Assembly: GCF_025998815.1 (NCBI RefSeq)
Contig: NZ_AP026678.1
Coordinates: 310,001 to 374,000, forward strand
Direction: 5' to 3'
Length of the DNA stretch: 64,000 bases
DNA from: Ignavibacterium sp.
GTDB lineage: Bacteria; Bacteroidota; Ignavibacteria; Ignavibacteriales; Ignavibacteriaceae
Shown: piece by piece, positions 43,994-54,669 of the stretch
Layout of the letters: every line of letters starts with the position of its first letter
Numbering within the stretch: position 1 is the first letter of the stretch
Notes under the pieces: generated by a model
Seen by the model: only the letters and a program-made list of their open reading frames with translations
Databases searched by the model: none
What the model was told of the DNA's origin: nothing
Made by a program: the position numbers and the translations under genes

Positions 43994-45640
43994 ATGAAAA
44001 AAACATTTTTTATCGTTGTCCTTATTTCATCTCTGATATTAGGATTTTATATCCAGCGAAGTGGCGATATCTATTATGAGATTTCTAAAAATATGGAATT
44101 ATTCGGAAAGGTATATAAAGAAATCTCATTCAATTATGTTGACGAAATAAACCCTGAAGAATTTATGCGCGAAGGAATCAAGGGAATGCTTAAATCTCTT
44201 GATCCTTACACTGTATTTATCGACGAAAGTAAACAGGAAGATATTGATTTAATGACCAATGGAAAGTACGGTGGAATAGGAGTTACTATCGGTGTAAGAA
44301 ATGACCGTGTTACAATCACTGAAATACTTGAAGGTTATGCAGCTCAGAAACAAGGATTAAGAATAGGTGATGTTGTAATTGAAGTTGATGGTGAACCAAT
44401 AACATCTTCTGACATTGATAATCTTTCAGCAAAAGTAAAAGGTGAGCCGGGAACAACTGTTCAGCTTAAAGTTCTGCGTAATAATGAAAAAGATACATTA
44501 CAATTCAATATCGTCCGTGAGGAAATTATTATTCGTAATTTGGTTTATGCTGGTTTCTATCCTGCAAATTCGAATAATGTTTATTTAAAACTTTCCAATT
44601 TCAGTCGTTCGGCTGCTGAAGAAATTAAAAACGCATTAAAGAAACTGAAAGAAGAAAAACCAATTGAATCTATTGTACTTGATTTAAGAGGAAATCCTGG
44701 TGGCTTGCTTGATGTTGCGGTTGATGTTTGTAATAAATTTCTGAAAAAAGATTTATTGATAGTTTCTACGAAAGGAAGAGAACCCAGCAGTGAGAAAAAA
44801 TATTTTGCAAAGGAAGAACCAATTGCTCCGAATGAGAAACTTATTGTGCTGATAAATGAAAACAGTGCTTCAGCTTCTGAAATTGTAGCAGGTGCAATTC
44901 AGGACCATGATCGGGGAATTATTCTTGGTACGCAATCTTTCGGTAAAGGACTGGTTCAGACAATTACTCCCATTTCTTATAACACTTCACTGAAGATAAC
45001 AACAGCAAAATATTACACTCCAAGCGGAAGATGTATTCAGAAAATTGATTACTCAAAAAAGAATAAAGTATTTAATACACCATTGATTGATGATAAATCG
45101 GAATTTACAACAGATAACAATCGCAAAGTTTACAGCGCCGGAGGAATAACTCCAGACACTCTGGTTAAATTTGAAATTGAAGGAGAGATAACCAGAGAAC
45201 TTCTCGCAAAGGGAATCATTTTTGATTTTGCTGATAAGTTCTATTACCAAAACCAATCAACCGGATTTGAAAATTTGAACGATAATAAAATCTTCAGTGA
45301 ATTTGTTTCATATATAAAGAGTAAAGAATTTAACTATACGCCGGAAGTTGAAAAGAAACTTAATGCACTTATTGAAGACCTTGACAAAAACAAAATAAAC
45401 GGAAAGATTCTTAATGCAGCAAATAAACTGAAAGATGAGCTGAAAAACTATTTTGAAAAAGAACTTGATAAACACAAAAGTGAAATTTTAAGTTACATCA
45501 AAATTGAATTAGCTAATAGATACTATAATCAGCAAAAGGGACTTGAAGAATCACTGAAATACGACAAACAATTCAGTACAGCAATTACACTTTTCAAGAA
45601 TGAATCAGTATTTAATAAATTATTAAACAAAGGATTATAG
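43994..45640 (+). CDS. ctpA: C-terminal processing protease (S41 family)
   Basis: From ATG 43994 the 548-residue product has an N-terminal signal/anchor (MKKTFFIVVLISSLILGFYI), a PDZ domain (about 85-165; YGGIGVTIGVRND, AAQKQGLRIGDVV) and the S41 protease domain with the Ser of NSASASEIVAGA and the general-base Lys of SFGKGLVQT, so the Ser-Lys dyad is present. It trims periplasmic proteins from the C-terminus. The last ~120 residues form a helical tail seen in many Bacteroidota homologues. Confidence 0.94.
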   Translation: MKKTFFIVVLISSLILGFYIQRSGDIYYEISKNMELFGKVYKEISFNYVDEINPEEFMREGIKGMLKSLDPYTVFIDESKQEDIDLMTNGKYGGIGVTIGVRNDRVTITEILEGYAAQKQGLRIGDVVIEVDGEPITSSDIDNLSAKVKGEPGTTVQLKVLRNNEKDTLQFNIVREEIIIRNLVYAGFYPANSNNVYLKLSNFSRSAAEEIKNALKKLKEEKPIESIVLDLRGNPGGLLDVAVDVCNKFLKKDLLIVSTKGREPSSEKKYFAKEEPIAPNEKLIVLINENSASASEIVAGAIQDHDRGIILGTQSFGKGLVQTITPISYNTSLKITTAKYYTPSGRCIQKIDYSKKNKVFNTPLIDDKSEFTTDNNRKVYSAGGITPDTLVKFEIEGEITRELLAKGIIFDFADKFYYQNQSTGFENLNDNKIFSEFVSYIKSKEFNYTPEVEKKLNALIEDLDKNKINGKILNAANKLKDELKNYFEKELDKHKSEILSYIKIELANRYYNQQKGLEESLKYDKQFSTAITLFKNESVFNKLLNKGL

Positions 45641-45653
45641 TCGGGGAGAAAAA

Positions 45654-45938
45654 ATGAAAAGTCTGGCAGTTGTCTGGAAAAGAAATCCGGTTTTGGGGGC
45701 ATGTCCTTCGTGTAAATCATTAAATACACTAAAAAGATCTCACTCCAGAAATAAAAAAGAAAAACTGATTAACCGACTTGGATTTTATCATACTTTCCGA
45801 TGCAGAAGTTGTGGCTGGAGAGGATATATAAGCACATTTTCATTTACCTTGCATTCACTTAAAGCTCTTTTAATGTATGCAGCAATAATTGCTTTTGCAG
45901 TGATAATAACTTATCAGGTTCTTATAAGAATATTTTAA
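45654..45938 (+). CDS. Small zinc-ribbon membrane protein
   Basis: The 94-residue product has a zinc-ribbon pattern, CPSC near residue 18 and CRSC near residue 51, and a C-terminal membrane helix (about 70-90). The chosen ATG is the only in-frame start and is preceded by a purine-rich stretch (GGGGAGAAAA). Function is unknown; it is probably co-transcribed with ctpA. Confidence 0.7.
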   Translation: MKSLAVVWKRNPVLGACPSCKSLNTLKRSHSRNKKEKLINRLGFYHTFRCRSCGWRGYISTFSFTLHSLKALLMYAAIIAFAVIITYQVLIRIF

Positions 45939-46173
45939 TCCATTCAACTAATAGTAGTATTAAATAATTTTCTTAAAATATTCCACTATCATAACTTTTG
46001 TTTTATAATCATCTTTTAATAATTTTACGCAACAAATTTGTAAACTATTTGTATCTATCAAACCAGGGCTGCAATAAAAATCCTTGGTAACTAATCCGCG
46101 CAAAAAAGTATTGTAATTGTAGAAGGAAAAGCCTTCTTTTAATTCACATAAATTTAAATTTATTGGACAATTA
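45939..46173 (+). promoter_or_regulatory. Spacer before the act-cox operon; no gene
   Basis: This 235-bp AT-rich region must contain the promoter of the long respiratory operon. TATAAT occurs at 46004-46009 but its -35 is poor. A small hairpin AGAAGG/CCTTCT (46121-46137) followed by TTTTAAT sits in the leader and could attenuate transcription. Neither is certain. Confidence 0.35.
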
Positions 46174-46746
46174 ATGAAGAAATCTTTACTTGATTATATC
46201 CTGCGAAACAGACTTCCATTAACTGTTTTTGTTATTATTTCTTCATTCACATTAACCTACTTTGTCTCAAGACCAGAGAGAGACGGAGTTGGCTATACAC
46301 CGGTTCAACCAATCAATTACTCTCATAAGCTTCACGCTGGTGATATGAAAATTGATTGTAAGTATTGCCATACGAATGTGGATAAATCCCGTTTTGCAGG
46401 TGTACCGGCAGTTGCAACCTGTATGAATTGTCATACAGTTGCAAGAAAAGATCGTCCCGAAATAATTAAACTTACTCAATATTACAGAGATGGAATTCCA
46501 CTTCCCTGGAAAAGAATTCATAAAGTCCCGGATTATGCATACTTCAATCACTCAGTTCATGTTAATAAAGGAATTGATTGTACTGCTTGTCACGGTGAAA
46601 TAACTCAAATGGAAAAAGTAGGACAGATGAATTCATTCACGATGGGAAGCTGTCTTAATTGTCATAGAAATGCCCACGATAAATTTCCGGAACTTAAAGA
46701 TCAAATTAAGAAAGGACCGGAGTATTGTTCAGCATGTCACAGATAG
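46174..46746 (+). CDS. actA: Alternative complex III subunit ActA, pentahaem cytochrome c
   Basis: The 190-residue product has an N-terminal membrane helix (about 13-33) and five CxxCH motifs (CKYCH, CMNCH, CTACH, CLNCH, CSACH), giving five c-type haems as in ActA of Rhodothermus-type complex III. It faces the periplasm and relays electrons from the ActB side towards cytochrome c and the oxidase. It is the first gene of the operon. Confidence 0.96.
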   Translation: MKKSLLDYILRNRLPLTVFVIISSFTLTYFVSRPERDGVGYTPVQPINYSHKLHAGDMKIDCKYCHTNVDKSRFAGVPAVATCMNCHTVARKDRPEIIKLTQYYRDGIPLPWKRIHKVPDYAYFNHSVHVNKGIDCTACHGEITQMEKVGQMNSFTMGSCLNCHRNAHDKFPELKDQIKKGPEYCSACHR

Positions 46747-46755
46747 GAACTTTAT

Positions 46756-46953
46756 ATGAGTTTTAATCAGGGAAAAAATAAAATGGACAGAAAAAAATTT
46801 TTCCTTTCGGCTTCACTCGCAGCAGCCGGAATTGCTCTATTCAAATATATTCCGTTTACTTCAGCTAAAAGAAATTTCAATTCAAAAAAAGTTGAAGTAA
46901 AAATTAATCCATTAGCAGTCAGCAGGAAAAAAGTAGGTGAAAAGAATGTCTGA
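46756..46953 (+). CDS. Small hydrophobic ORF between actA and actB
   Basis: The 65-residue product has one hydrophobic stretch (about 15-32, FFLSASLAAAGIALF) after a basic RKK motif, resembling a signal or membrane anchor. ATG 46756 follows AGGAA. It overlaps the actB start by eight bases, so it is likely translated. I do not recognise a family; a small accessory subunit of the complex is possible. Confidence 0.6.
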   Translation: MSFNQGKNKMDRKKFFLSASLAAAGIALFKYIPFTSAKRNFNSKKVEVKINPLAVSRKKVGEKNV

Positions 46954-49900
46954 TATCAGAGAAGATCAAACAACACAGGATAATCCTGATCCAAATTACT
47001 GGAGAAGTTTTGAGGAACTTTACAGAAACGAAAAAACTTTAGAGGCAAGACATCACGAATTTGCTGAAGGTGTAACAGATGATTTTGATCCGAACGAAAA
47101 CCTGTCAGGAATTTCCAGAAGAAAATTTTTAGCTCTTCTCGGTGCTTCTGCAGCTCTTGCCGGAGTTGCCTGCAGCGATTACAGAGATAAAGGGGAAATT
47201 GTTCCTTACAATGTAAAACCGGAAGAAATTATCATTGGCAGACCAAATTATTATGCTTCAACTTGCAAAGCGTGTGCAAACTCTTGTGGAATTCTTATCA
47301 AAACAAGAGAAGGAAGACCAATTAAAGTTGATGGAAATCCTGAGCATCCGGTAAATCAGGGAAAGATTTGTTCGAAAGGACAGGCAAATATTTTAAATCT
47401 TTATGATCCTGAAAGACTTCAGCAGCCATTAAAAAAATCATCAACAGGATTTGATAATGTTGAATGGAAAAAAGTTGATAGTGATATAATCGCTGCATTA
47501 AGTATGGCTGGAAGTAAAGAAATTGCTGTTATTACTCATACAGTCACTTCGCCTACATTATTAAAAGTTCTTGACGACTTTAAAGCTAAATTCCCATCCA
47601 CAAAAATTTATAGCTACGAGTTATTTAATAACTCAAACAGAAATTCTGCATGGCTCACTTGTTATGGAAGCGGGAACTTTCCACTAATTAAATGGAATGA
47701 AGCAAAAGTTATTGTTGCTCTTGAATCAGATTTTCTTGGTGTTGAAGGAAACAGAGTTGAAAATTCCAGATTGTTTGCCGAAGGAAGAGATGTTAGCAAT
47801 AAATCTTTCAACAGATTATATGTGGTTGAAAGTTCAATGACTCTCACAGGTATGAATGCTGATTATAGAATGCGACTTAAACCTGAGCTTCAGTTTGCAT
47901 TTTTGATGAGCTTAATAAATGAGTTAAAAAGAAGAGGCGCAATTTCAGCTTCTGTTACTGCAAATTATAGTTTAGAGGAATTTGTTCAGAAGAATAATCT
48001 AGATAAAGAAAAAGTAAATCATCTTGTTAATGACTTAATTGATAACAAAGGCAAAGCAATAGTTCACGCCGGTGATTTGTTGCCAGAAAATGTTCACATC
48101 GCAGTTAACATTCTAAATGACTTGTTAGGGAACAATGCTCTATACAGAACTGATAGTTCATCCATCAATCTGATAAATTTATCCTCACTTAATGAGATTA
48201 AAGAATTAACCAATAAGATGAAAAACGGACAGGTTGCAGCTATAATTCATCTTGACAGCAATCCTGTTTATCATTTCCCGAATGATTTGAATTACAAAGG
48301 ATTACTTACTAAAGTTCCAACCGTTGTAACACTTACTGAAAGGATGAATGAGACTGCCCAGTACAGTAACTATGTTCTTCCTATCAATCATAATTTTGAA
48401 AGTTGGGGAGATGCTAAAACGAGAACAGGAGTTATATCACTTCAACAACCTGTAATTGCACCTTTACATAATACAAGACAGAAAGAATCAATACTACTTA
48501 CCTGGATAAGTACAAGTCCTGATTCCTACTCAGAGACTTTATATCACGATTATCTGATGAATAATTGGGAAACAAATATTTATCCGACTTTAAAATCCAA
48601 GTTAGATTTCAAACAACTTTGGTTCGGTGCTTTACACGATGGTTTTGCATTGACCAATGAAACAGCGCAAAGTTATGGTAAAATAAATTCTGCCTTAATA
48701 AATCCTGCTGAACTAAAATACTCTTCAGAGGGTATAACTTTAGTTTTAAGAGAAAGCTATCAGGTTGGCGATGGTCGTTTTGCAAACAATGGTTGGCTTC
48801 AGGAATTGCCTCATCCGGTTTCCAAAATTACATGGGATAATTATGCAGCTATTTCACATAATACAGCTAAAGCATTAGGTGTGCAGAATGATGATTTGAT
48901 TGAAATAAATGTTGGAAACAGAAAATTAACTCTGCCGGTTTTTATTCAGGCAGGTAATGCTGATGATACTGTAACAGTAGAACTTGGTTATGGTAGAGAA
49001 TATTCAGGAATAGTAGCTTCAGGAGTTGGTTTCAATGCAAATCTATTGCTTTCGTCTCAACCGGATATAAGCAATTGGATTTACACAAATGTTTCAGTTA
49101 CAAAAGCAGGTGGTAAATATTCTCTTGCATCAACTCAGGAACATCACGCATTTGACGATCCAAGGACACAAGATTTACATCTCAAAAGGCATATCATTCA
49201 GGAAGGAACGGTTGCTCTTTACGAGAAGAAACCTGATTTCATTCAGGAACACAGACCAAAAGAATTAGAAAGTGTTTATACTCCATTTCAATACAACGAA
49301 ATGAAATGGGGAATGGCAATTGATTTAAATAAATGTCTTGGTTGTGGCGATTGTATAGTTGCTTGTAATGTTGAAAACAATGTTCCAGTCGTAGGAAAGG
49401 ATCAGGTTCTTAAGAGCAGGGAAATGCAATGGTTAAGAATTGACAGATACTATTCCGGTTCACCTGATGATCCTCGTGTAAGTGTACAGCCAATGCTTTG
49501 TCAGCATTGCGATCAGGCACCTTGCGAAAATGTTTGTCCTGTTGTTGCAACCACACACAGTCCGGACGGACTTAATCAAATGGTTTACAACAGATGTGTC
49601 GGAACAAGGTATTGTTCAAACAACTGTCCATATAAAGTCAGAAGATTTAACTTCTTCAACTTTAGAGATCATTTCAGGGATGGTTATCAGGAAAGTTCGA
49701 TATTCACTTTGATGTTTAATCCTGAAGTAACTGTTCGTTCTCGTGGAGTAATGGAGAAATGTACATTCTGCGTACAAAGAATTGAAGAAGCAAGATCTGA
49801 GGCGACAAGAAAAGGAGTTCCAATTAAAGGAACAGATGTCAAAACAGCTTGTCAGGAAGCTTGCCCGACAAATGCAATTCATTTCGGAGATATTAACGGA

Positions 49901-50026
49901 AAAGATTCTGAGTTTTATAAATACAGAACGCATGAACTTGGTTATTATGTACTTGAAGAATTAAATGTTCGACCAAATGTTACATACATTGCCAAACTTA
50001 GAAATATTCATACGGAGGAATTATAG
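46946..50026 (+). CDS. actB: Alternative complex III iron-sulfur/molybdopterin-like subunit ActB
   Basis: From ATG 46946 (AGGTGA before it) the 1026-residue product has a Tat-type signal ([20 protein letters not shown]), a molybdopterin-oxidoreductase-like half ([17 protein letters not shown]) and a C-terminal ferredoxin half with four [Fe-S] cysteine groups ([43 protein letters not shown]...CQEACP). Fusion of both halves is the normal ActB form; known ActB proteins lack molybdenum cofactor. It passes electrons from the quinol site to ActA. Its stop overlaps actC by one base. Confidence 0.96.
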   Translation: MSDIREDQTTQDNPDPNYWRSFEELYRNEKTLEARHHEFAEGVTDDFDPNENLSGISRRKFLALLGASAALAGVACSDYRDKGEIVPYNVKPEEIIIGRPNYYASTCKACANSCGILIKTREGRPIKVDGNPEHPVNQGKICSKGQANILNLYDPERLQQPLKKSSTGFDNVEWKKVDSDIIAALSMAGSKEIAVITHTVTSPTLLKVLDDFKAKFPSTKIYSYELFNNSNRNSAWLTCYGSGNFPLIKWNEAKVIVALESDFLGVEGNRVENSRLFAEGRDVSNKSFNRLYVVESSMTLTGMNADYRMRLKPELQFAFLMSLINELKRRGAISASVTANYSLEEFVQKNNLDKEKVNHLVNDLIDNKGKAIVHAGDLLPENVHIAVNILNDLLGNNALYRTDSSSINLINLSSLNEIKELTNKMKNGQVAAIIHLDSNPVYHFPNDLNYKGLLTKVPTVVTLTERMNETAQYSNYVLPINHNFESWGDAKTRTGVISLQQPVIAPLHNTRQKESILLTWISTSPDSYSETLYHDYLMNNWETNIYPTLKSKLDFKQLWFGALHDGFALTNETAQSYGKINSALINPAELKYSSEGITLVLRESYQVGDGRFANNGWLQELPHPVSKITWDNYAAISHNTAKALGVQNDDLIEINVGNRKLTLPVFIQAGNADDTVTVELGYGREYSGIVASGVGFNANLLLSSQPDISNWIYTNVSVTKAGGKYSLASTQEHHAFDDPRTQDLHLKRHIIQEGTVALYEKKPDFIQEHRPKELESVYTPFQYNEMKWGMAIDLNKCLGCGDCIVACNVENNVPVVGKDQVLKSREMQWLRIDRYYSGSPDDPRVSVQPMLCQHCDQAPCENVCPVVATTHSPDGLNQMVYNRCVGTRYCSNNCPYKVRRFNFFNFRDHFRDGYQESSIFTLMFNPEVTVRSRGVMEKCTFCVQRIEEARSEATRKGVPIKGTDVKTACQEACPTNAIHFGDINGKDSEFYKYRTHELGYYVLEELNVRPNVTYIAKLRNIHTEEL

Positions 50027-51399
50027 TGAATATTGACTACTCACAGGAAGCTCCGGCAGTTGCAGGACGACTTACTCTCGCTCAAATAGAAGAGTTAGTT
50101 GCAAAACCACTGGATACAAGGCCAGATAGAAAATATTTCATTGCACTTTCTATATCAGGTTCTCTTTTGCTGCTTGGAGCAATTTGTCTCGGAATAAGTT
50201 TTTATTATGGTATTGGTCTCTGGGGTAATAATCAACCTGTTGGTTGGGCAGTACCAATTGTGAATTTTGTGTTTTGGGTTGGAATTGGTCACGCCGGTAC
50301 ACTGATATCCGCTATTCTGTTCTTGCTTAGACAGAAATGGCGTACAGGTATTGCTCGCTTCGCAGAAGCAATGACAATCTTTGCAGTAATGTGCGCAGGA
50401 ATTTTCCCGATTATTCATACAGGAAGACCTTGGTTAGCAGGTTATCTTTTGCCTTATCCTAATCAACACAGCTTATGGGTTAACTTTACATCACCATTAT
50501 TGTGGGATGTGTTTGCAGTTTCAACTTACTTTACAGTTTCTTTGGTTTTCTGGTACATTGGTTTAATTCCTGACTTTGCAACACTCAGAGACAGAACAAC
50601 TTCAAAACTTAAGAAAACTATTTACTCTATATTCAGTTTAGGATGGAGACATTCTTCACGACACTGGCAGCATTATGAAAAAGCTTATATGTTACTTGCA
50701 GGATTTGCAACTCCACTTGTTCTTTCAGTTCATACAATAGTTAGTTTCGACTTTGCAGTTTCAATTTTGCCTGGCTGGCATACAACAATTTTCCCACCAT
50801 ACTTCGTTGCCGGAGCTATATTCTCAGGTTTTGCGATGGTAGTTACGGTGCTTGTTTTTGTAAGAAAGATTTTTAATCTCGAGAACATCATTACAATGGA
50901 CCATCTGGAGAGAATGAATAAAGTTATTCTCGCAACAGGTATGATGGTTGGTTATGCTTATGGAATGGAGTTTTTCATTGCGTGGTATAGTGGTGTTCAG
51001 GCAGAGCAGTTTGTATTCATAAACAGAGCATTTGGACCTTATGCCTGGGCTTATTGGATAATGGTTAGTTGTAATGTAATATTTCCTCAGTTATTCTGGT
51101 TCAGAAAATTCAGAAGATCAATTCCGGTAATGATGGTAATTGTTATCCTCGTAAATGTAGGAATGTGGTTTGAAAGATTTGTAATTACTGTTACTTCATT
51201 GCACAGAGATTTTCTACCATCAAGCTGGGCTTACTATAAACCAACTTTTTTTGATATGGGAATTTTATTAGGAAGTTTTGGTTTGTTCTTCACTTTGGTA
51301 ATCTTATTCACAAAATCATTACCTGTAGTTTCTATATCCGAAGTAAAAGCTGTTGCTGACGGTGCGCAACCAACTCATCGCGGAGGTCATCATGAATAA
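50026..51399 (+). CDS. actC: Alternative complex III NrfD-like quinol-binding subunit ActC
   Basis: The 457-residue product has about ten membrane helices in the NrfD/PsrC pattern ([50 protein letters not shown]). It oxidises menaquinol or ubiquinol at the membrane. The GTG start at 50026 overlaps the actB TAG and follows GGAGG by seven bases. Confidence 0.95.
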   Translation: MNIDYSQEAPAVAGRLTLAQIEELVAKPLDTRPDRKYFIALSISGSLLLLGAICLGISFYYGIGLWGNNQPVGWAVPIVNFVFWVGIGHAGTLISAILFLLRQKWRTGIARFAEAMTIFAVMCAGIFPIIHTGRPWLAGYLLPYPNQHSLWVNFTSPLLWDVFAVSTYFTVSLVFWYIGLIPDFATLRDRTTSKLKKTIYSIFSLGWRHSSRHWQHYEKAYMLLAGFATPLVLSVHTIVSFDFAVSILPGWHTTIFPPYFVAGAIFSGFAMVVTVLVFVRKIFNLENIITMDHLERMNKVILATGMMVGYAYGMEFFIAWYSGVQAEQFVFINRAFGPYAWAYWIMVSCNVIFPQLFWFRKFRRSIPVMMVIVILVNVGMWFERFVITVTSLHRDFLPSSWAYYKPTFFDMGILLGSFGLFFTLVILFTKSLPVVSISEVKAVADGAQPTHRGGHHE

Positions 51400-52552
51400 A
51401 AAATTATTTGGACTTGCTGCATTATTCAAAACTCCTGATGAGATAATTGAAGTTGCAAAGAAAACTGCTGCAGCAGGGTATCATAAATATGATATTCATT
51501 CTCCTTATCCTGTTCATGGCATTGAACGGGCAATGAAATTGAAACCATCCAAACTTGGATTTATTACACTTGTCTTTGGAATAACAGGTTCAGCACTTGC
51601 ACTGTTGCTTATGTATTGGACGATGTCAATTGATTATCCGATGATTATAGGTGGTAAACCATTTTTTGCTCTTCCTGCATTTATTCCAATTACATTTGAA
51701 GTAACAGTTTTGCTCGCTACGCTTGCAACAGTAATTGGAATGATTACATTCTTTTTCAGATTTCCTGAAAATGATCATCCATTGCACGATACTGATTATA
51801 TGAAAAAAGTTTCGTGTGACCACTATGGTTTGGTAATAGAAGCAAAGGATAAACTTTTCGATGAAGTAAAAGTTCGTGAATTTCTGAACTCACTTAAGCC
51901 AATTAGTATTGAAGAAATTTATTATCCTGAAAAAGAAACCTATCCTGTGCTTGAACCTAAGTTTGTTACATTTTTAATTATCATAGCTGTGGTAACTTCA
52001 GGTGTAACATATTTTGCGTTGAATAAACTTCTCTACATGCAACCATTTACCTGGATGATGGAGCAACCGAAATTAAATCCTCAGAAGCCGTCAACACTTT
52101 TTGCAGATGGATTTGGAATGAGAACCCCTGTTCAGGGAACAGTAGCAAGAGGATTTTTACCTTATCCATATATGGGTCAGAATAATCCTCCGGAAGTTTT
52201 GCAGAATCCTTACTTGCCAACAAAAGATAATTTAAAGTTAGGTGAACAGAAGTATTTAACATTCTGTAGTCCTTGTCACGGAAATTACGGAGATGGCGAT
52301 AGTCGTTTACGCGGACAATTTCCAAATCCACCATCATTACATTCGACAAGGGCAAGGGAATTTAGTGATGGAATGATTTATCACATCATTACAAACGGAC
52401 AAAATGTAATGCCTTCTTATGCTTCTCAGATTACAAGAGAAGAGAGGTGGGCAATTGTAAATTATATCAGAGTATTACAGAGAGCTAAAAACGCTAAAAG
52501 CTCTGATTTACGAGTTGTTAATAAGGAGACCGGAAACAATGCATCAAACTGA
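51392..52552 (+). CDS. Alternative complex III ActD-ActE fusion (DUF3341 plus cytochrome c)
   Basis: ATG 51392 follows GGAGG by five bases and lies inside the end of actC; an upstream in-frame start (51353) has no support. Residues 1-230 match ActD (DUF3341: [26 protein letters not shown], two membrane helices near 58-78 and 95-117). Residues 235-386 match ActE, with [11 protein letters not shown] and one haem site CSPCH (292-296). In Rhodothermus and Flavobacterium these are separate genes. The product would tie the monohaem cytochrome to the membrane subunit. Confidence 0.92.
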   Translation: MNKKLFGLAALFKTPDEIIEVAKKTAAAGYHKYDIHSPYPVHGIERAMKLKPSKLGFITLVFGITGSALALLLMYWTMSIDYPMIIGGKPFFALPAFIPITFEVTVLLATLATVIGMITFFFRFPENDHPLHDTDYMKKVSCDHYGLVIEAKDKLFDEVKVREFLNSLKPISIEEIYYPEKETYPVLEPKFVTFLIIIAVVTSGVTYFALNKLLYMQPFTWMMEQPKLNPQKPSTLFADGFGMRTPVQGTVARGFLPYPYMGQNNPPEVLQNPYLPTKDNLKLGEQKYLTFCSPCHGNYGDGDSRLRGQFPNPPSLHSTRAREFSDGMIYHIITNGQNVMPSYASQITREERWAIVNYIRVLQRAKNAKSSDLRVVNKETGNNASN

Positions 52553-53729
52553 TTTTAATTATCAAAGAAAAGATTTACCAGCCGGTTTTTCTAAATTCGG
52601 TTTAATTTTTCTTGTTGTCGGACTAATTCTGGCAGTTGCCTCATTTTTTGTTGATCAGACAAGAGCTGCATTTAATTATTTAGTTGTCTATATGATGATT
52701 GTCAGCATTGCGCTTGGCTCTCTATTCCTGATAGCTTTGGAATATGTTGCAGGTGCTGATTGGAGTACTCCATTTAGAAGAATTCCTGAGTTTTTTGCAG
52801 GACTTCTTCCTTTGCTTTTTATTCTTGTAATTCCATTGTTATTTCTTAATCACGATTTGTTTCATTGGGCACACGAAGAAGCAGTTAAAGAAGACAAAAT
52901 TCTTCAGGGAAAAGCACCTTATCTCAACACTTCTTTCTTTGTGATAAGAACTTTAGTATTCATTGCAATCTGGGTTTTGTTCTATTTTATTCTTCAAAGA
53001 AATTCGAAAAAGCAGGATACAACTAAAGATCAGACTTTAACAACAAAGAACATCAGATTTTCAGCTGCGTTCATTCCTTTGTTTGCAATTACAATTACAT
53101 TCACTGCTGTTGATTGGTTGATGAGTCTTGAACCACATTGGTTTTCAACAATATTCGGAGTCTATTATTTCTCTGGAACTGTTATAGCTGCATTAGCTGC
53201 CGTTACTCTGGTTGTTGTTGTGTTGAAAGAAAAAGGATATTTCAATCCCTGGATAACCGATGACCATCTTTACAGTTTTGGTGCTTTACTTTTTGCTTTC
53301 GTAAACTTCTGGGCATACATTGCTTTCAGTCAGTTTATGCTTATCTGGTATGCTGATTTACCCGAAGAAACATTTTGGTATCTTACAAGATGGGAGGGCA
53401 GTTGGGTAATATTCTCATTGCTTCTAATTGTTATTCATTTTGTAGTTCCTTATGCTATGCTTCTTTCTCAGCCGGCAAAGATGGATCCAAAAAGGTTAAA
53501 GTTTATTTCTGTTTGGTTACTTTTTGCTCATTTATTTGATTTGTTTTGGTTAATTATGCCAAATATGCAACCACTAAAAAAAGGATATGTATTTAGTTGG
53601 ATTGATCTCGTGTTTCCGATTTTAGGTATTGGTATAGTTTTAACGGTTTTTAATTTTATTTCGAAAAAGGAAAATTTAATTCCTGTTGGTGATCCTAAAC
53701 TTAAAAAGGGAATTAACTTTCATCTTTAA
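52539..53729 (+). CDS. actF: Alternative complex III second NrfD-like subunit ActF
   Basis: From ATG 52539 the 396-residue product has about ten membrane helices with ActF-type blocks (FRRIPEFFAGLLPLL, HWAHEEAV, DWLMSLEPHWFSTIFGVYYFSG). It is homologous to ActC, with which it forms the membrane part. AAGGAG precedes the start; it overlaps the fusion gene by 14 bases. Confidence 0.93.
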   Translation: MHQTDFNYQRKDLPAGFSKFGLIFLVVGLILAVASFFVDQTRAAFNYLVVYMMIVSIALGSLFLIALEYVAGADWSTPFRRIPEFFAGLLPLLFILVIPLLFLNHDLFHWAHEEAVKEDKILQGKAPYLNTSFFVIRTLVFIAIWVLFYFILQRNSKKQDTTKDQTLTTKNIRFSAAFIPLFAITITFTAVDWLMSLEPHWFSTIFGVYYFSGTVIAALAAVTLVVVVLKEKGYFNPWITDDHLYSFGALLFAFVNFWAYIAFSQFMLIWYADLPEETFWYLTRWEGSWVIFSLLLIVIHFVVPYAMLLSQPAKMDPKRLKFISVWLLFAHLFDLFWLIMPNMQPLKKGYVFSWIDLVFPILGIGIVLTVFNFISKKENLIPVGDPKLKKGINFHL

Positions 53730-53748
53730 TTCTTAATAAAGGAAAATT

Positions 53749-54669
53749 ATGAAAGAGTTTTTTGAACAGATAAAAGAAAAAGTAGATGAAATAAAAAATA
53801 GTCCTGGAACAATATTCGGATTAGTTTTTCCTTACTTTCTGATTGTGGGTGTTCTCATCGGACTTTATTTCGTATCTAAACTTGAATTTTTAACACGACA
53901 AAAAGTTCCACCTGTTTTAAGAGACACAGTAGTTGTATCGGATTTACAAATGCGTGAAGCTAAAGTTGTTCCTCCTGTTAATTTAGCCGAAATAAAAAAT
54001 GCAACTCCTCAGTTACTTAGTGAAGGTGAGACTTTATATAAATCAAATTGTGCATCCTGTCACGGAGAAACAGGCGCTGGTGGTGGTCCTGCATCTGCTG
54101 GATTAAATCCTGCACCAAGAAATTTTACTTCAGCAGATGGATGGAAGAATGGTCCGAAGTTAAGCCAGATTTATACAACTCTGCAAGAAGGAATACCAGG
54201 CAGTGCGATGGTGTCTTATGATTACTTATTGCCTGAACAGAAATTTGCTTTAGCTCACTACATCAGAACTAACTTTGTTCCTAATCCACCTGAAGATACT
54301 CAGGCAGATCTTGATGCACTGGATGCAACTTATAATCTTTCTGCTGGTCAGGAGATTCCAGCACAGATTCCCGTTGCAGTTGCGAAAACAATAATTACTC
54401 AGGAGAATGAACAGAATCTTAATAAGGTTCAATCTGCTCTATCAAAGATTGAAAGCTCTCAGAATAAAAATTTCTTCTTTAGAGTTACAAGCAATAGAAG
54501 TGTTGCTTTAATGTTCTTGGTCAAAAATTTTAACAACATTAACAGTGAACAGAATTTTAAAAAAATTGTTATTAATAATGTAAATCAAAACGGTTTCAAC
54601 GGAAATGTTTTTAATCTTTCAGATCAGGAATGGTCAGACTTATATAAGATGATTGTTAGCGTGTTATGA
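53749..54669 (+). CDS. Membrane-anchored monohaem cytochrome c
   Basis: The 306-residue product has one membrane helix (about 24-44, FGLVFPYFLIVGVLIGL), a cytochrome c domain with CASCH (101-105) in NCASCHGETGAGGG and a later Met candidate (GSAMVSY), and a C-terminal ~100-residue region with no known motif. It probably carries electrons between ACIII and the oxidase. Its stop overlaps the SCO start (ATGA). Confidence 0.88.
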   Translation: MKEFFEQIKEKVDEIKNSPGTIFGLVFPYFLIVGVLIGLYFVSKLEFLTRQKVPPVLRDTVVVSDLQMREAKVVPPVNLAEIKNATPQLLSEGETLYKSNCASCHGETGAGGGPASAGLNPAPRNFTSADGWKNGPKLSQIYTTLQEGIPGSAMVSYDYLLPEQKFALAHYIRTNFVPNPPEDTQADLDALDATYNLSAGQEIPAQIPVAVAKTIITQENEQNLNKVQSALSKIESSQNKNFFFRVTSNRSVALMFLVKNFNNINSEQNFKKIVINNVNQNGFNGNVFNLSDQEWSDLYKMIVSVL

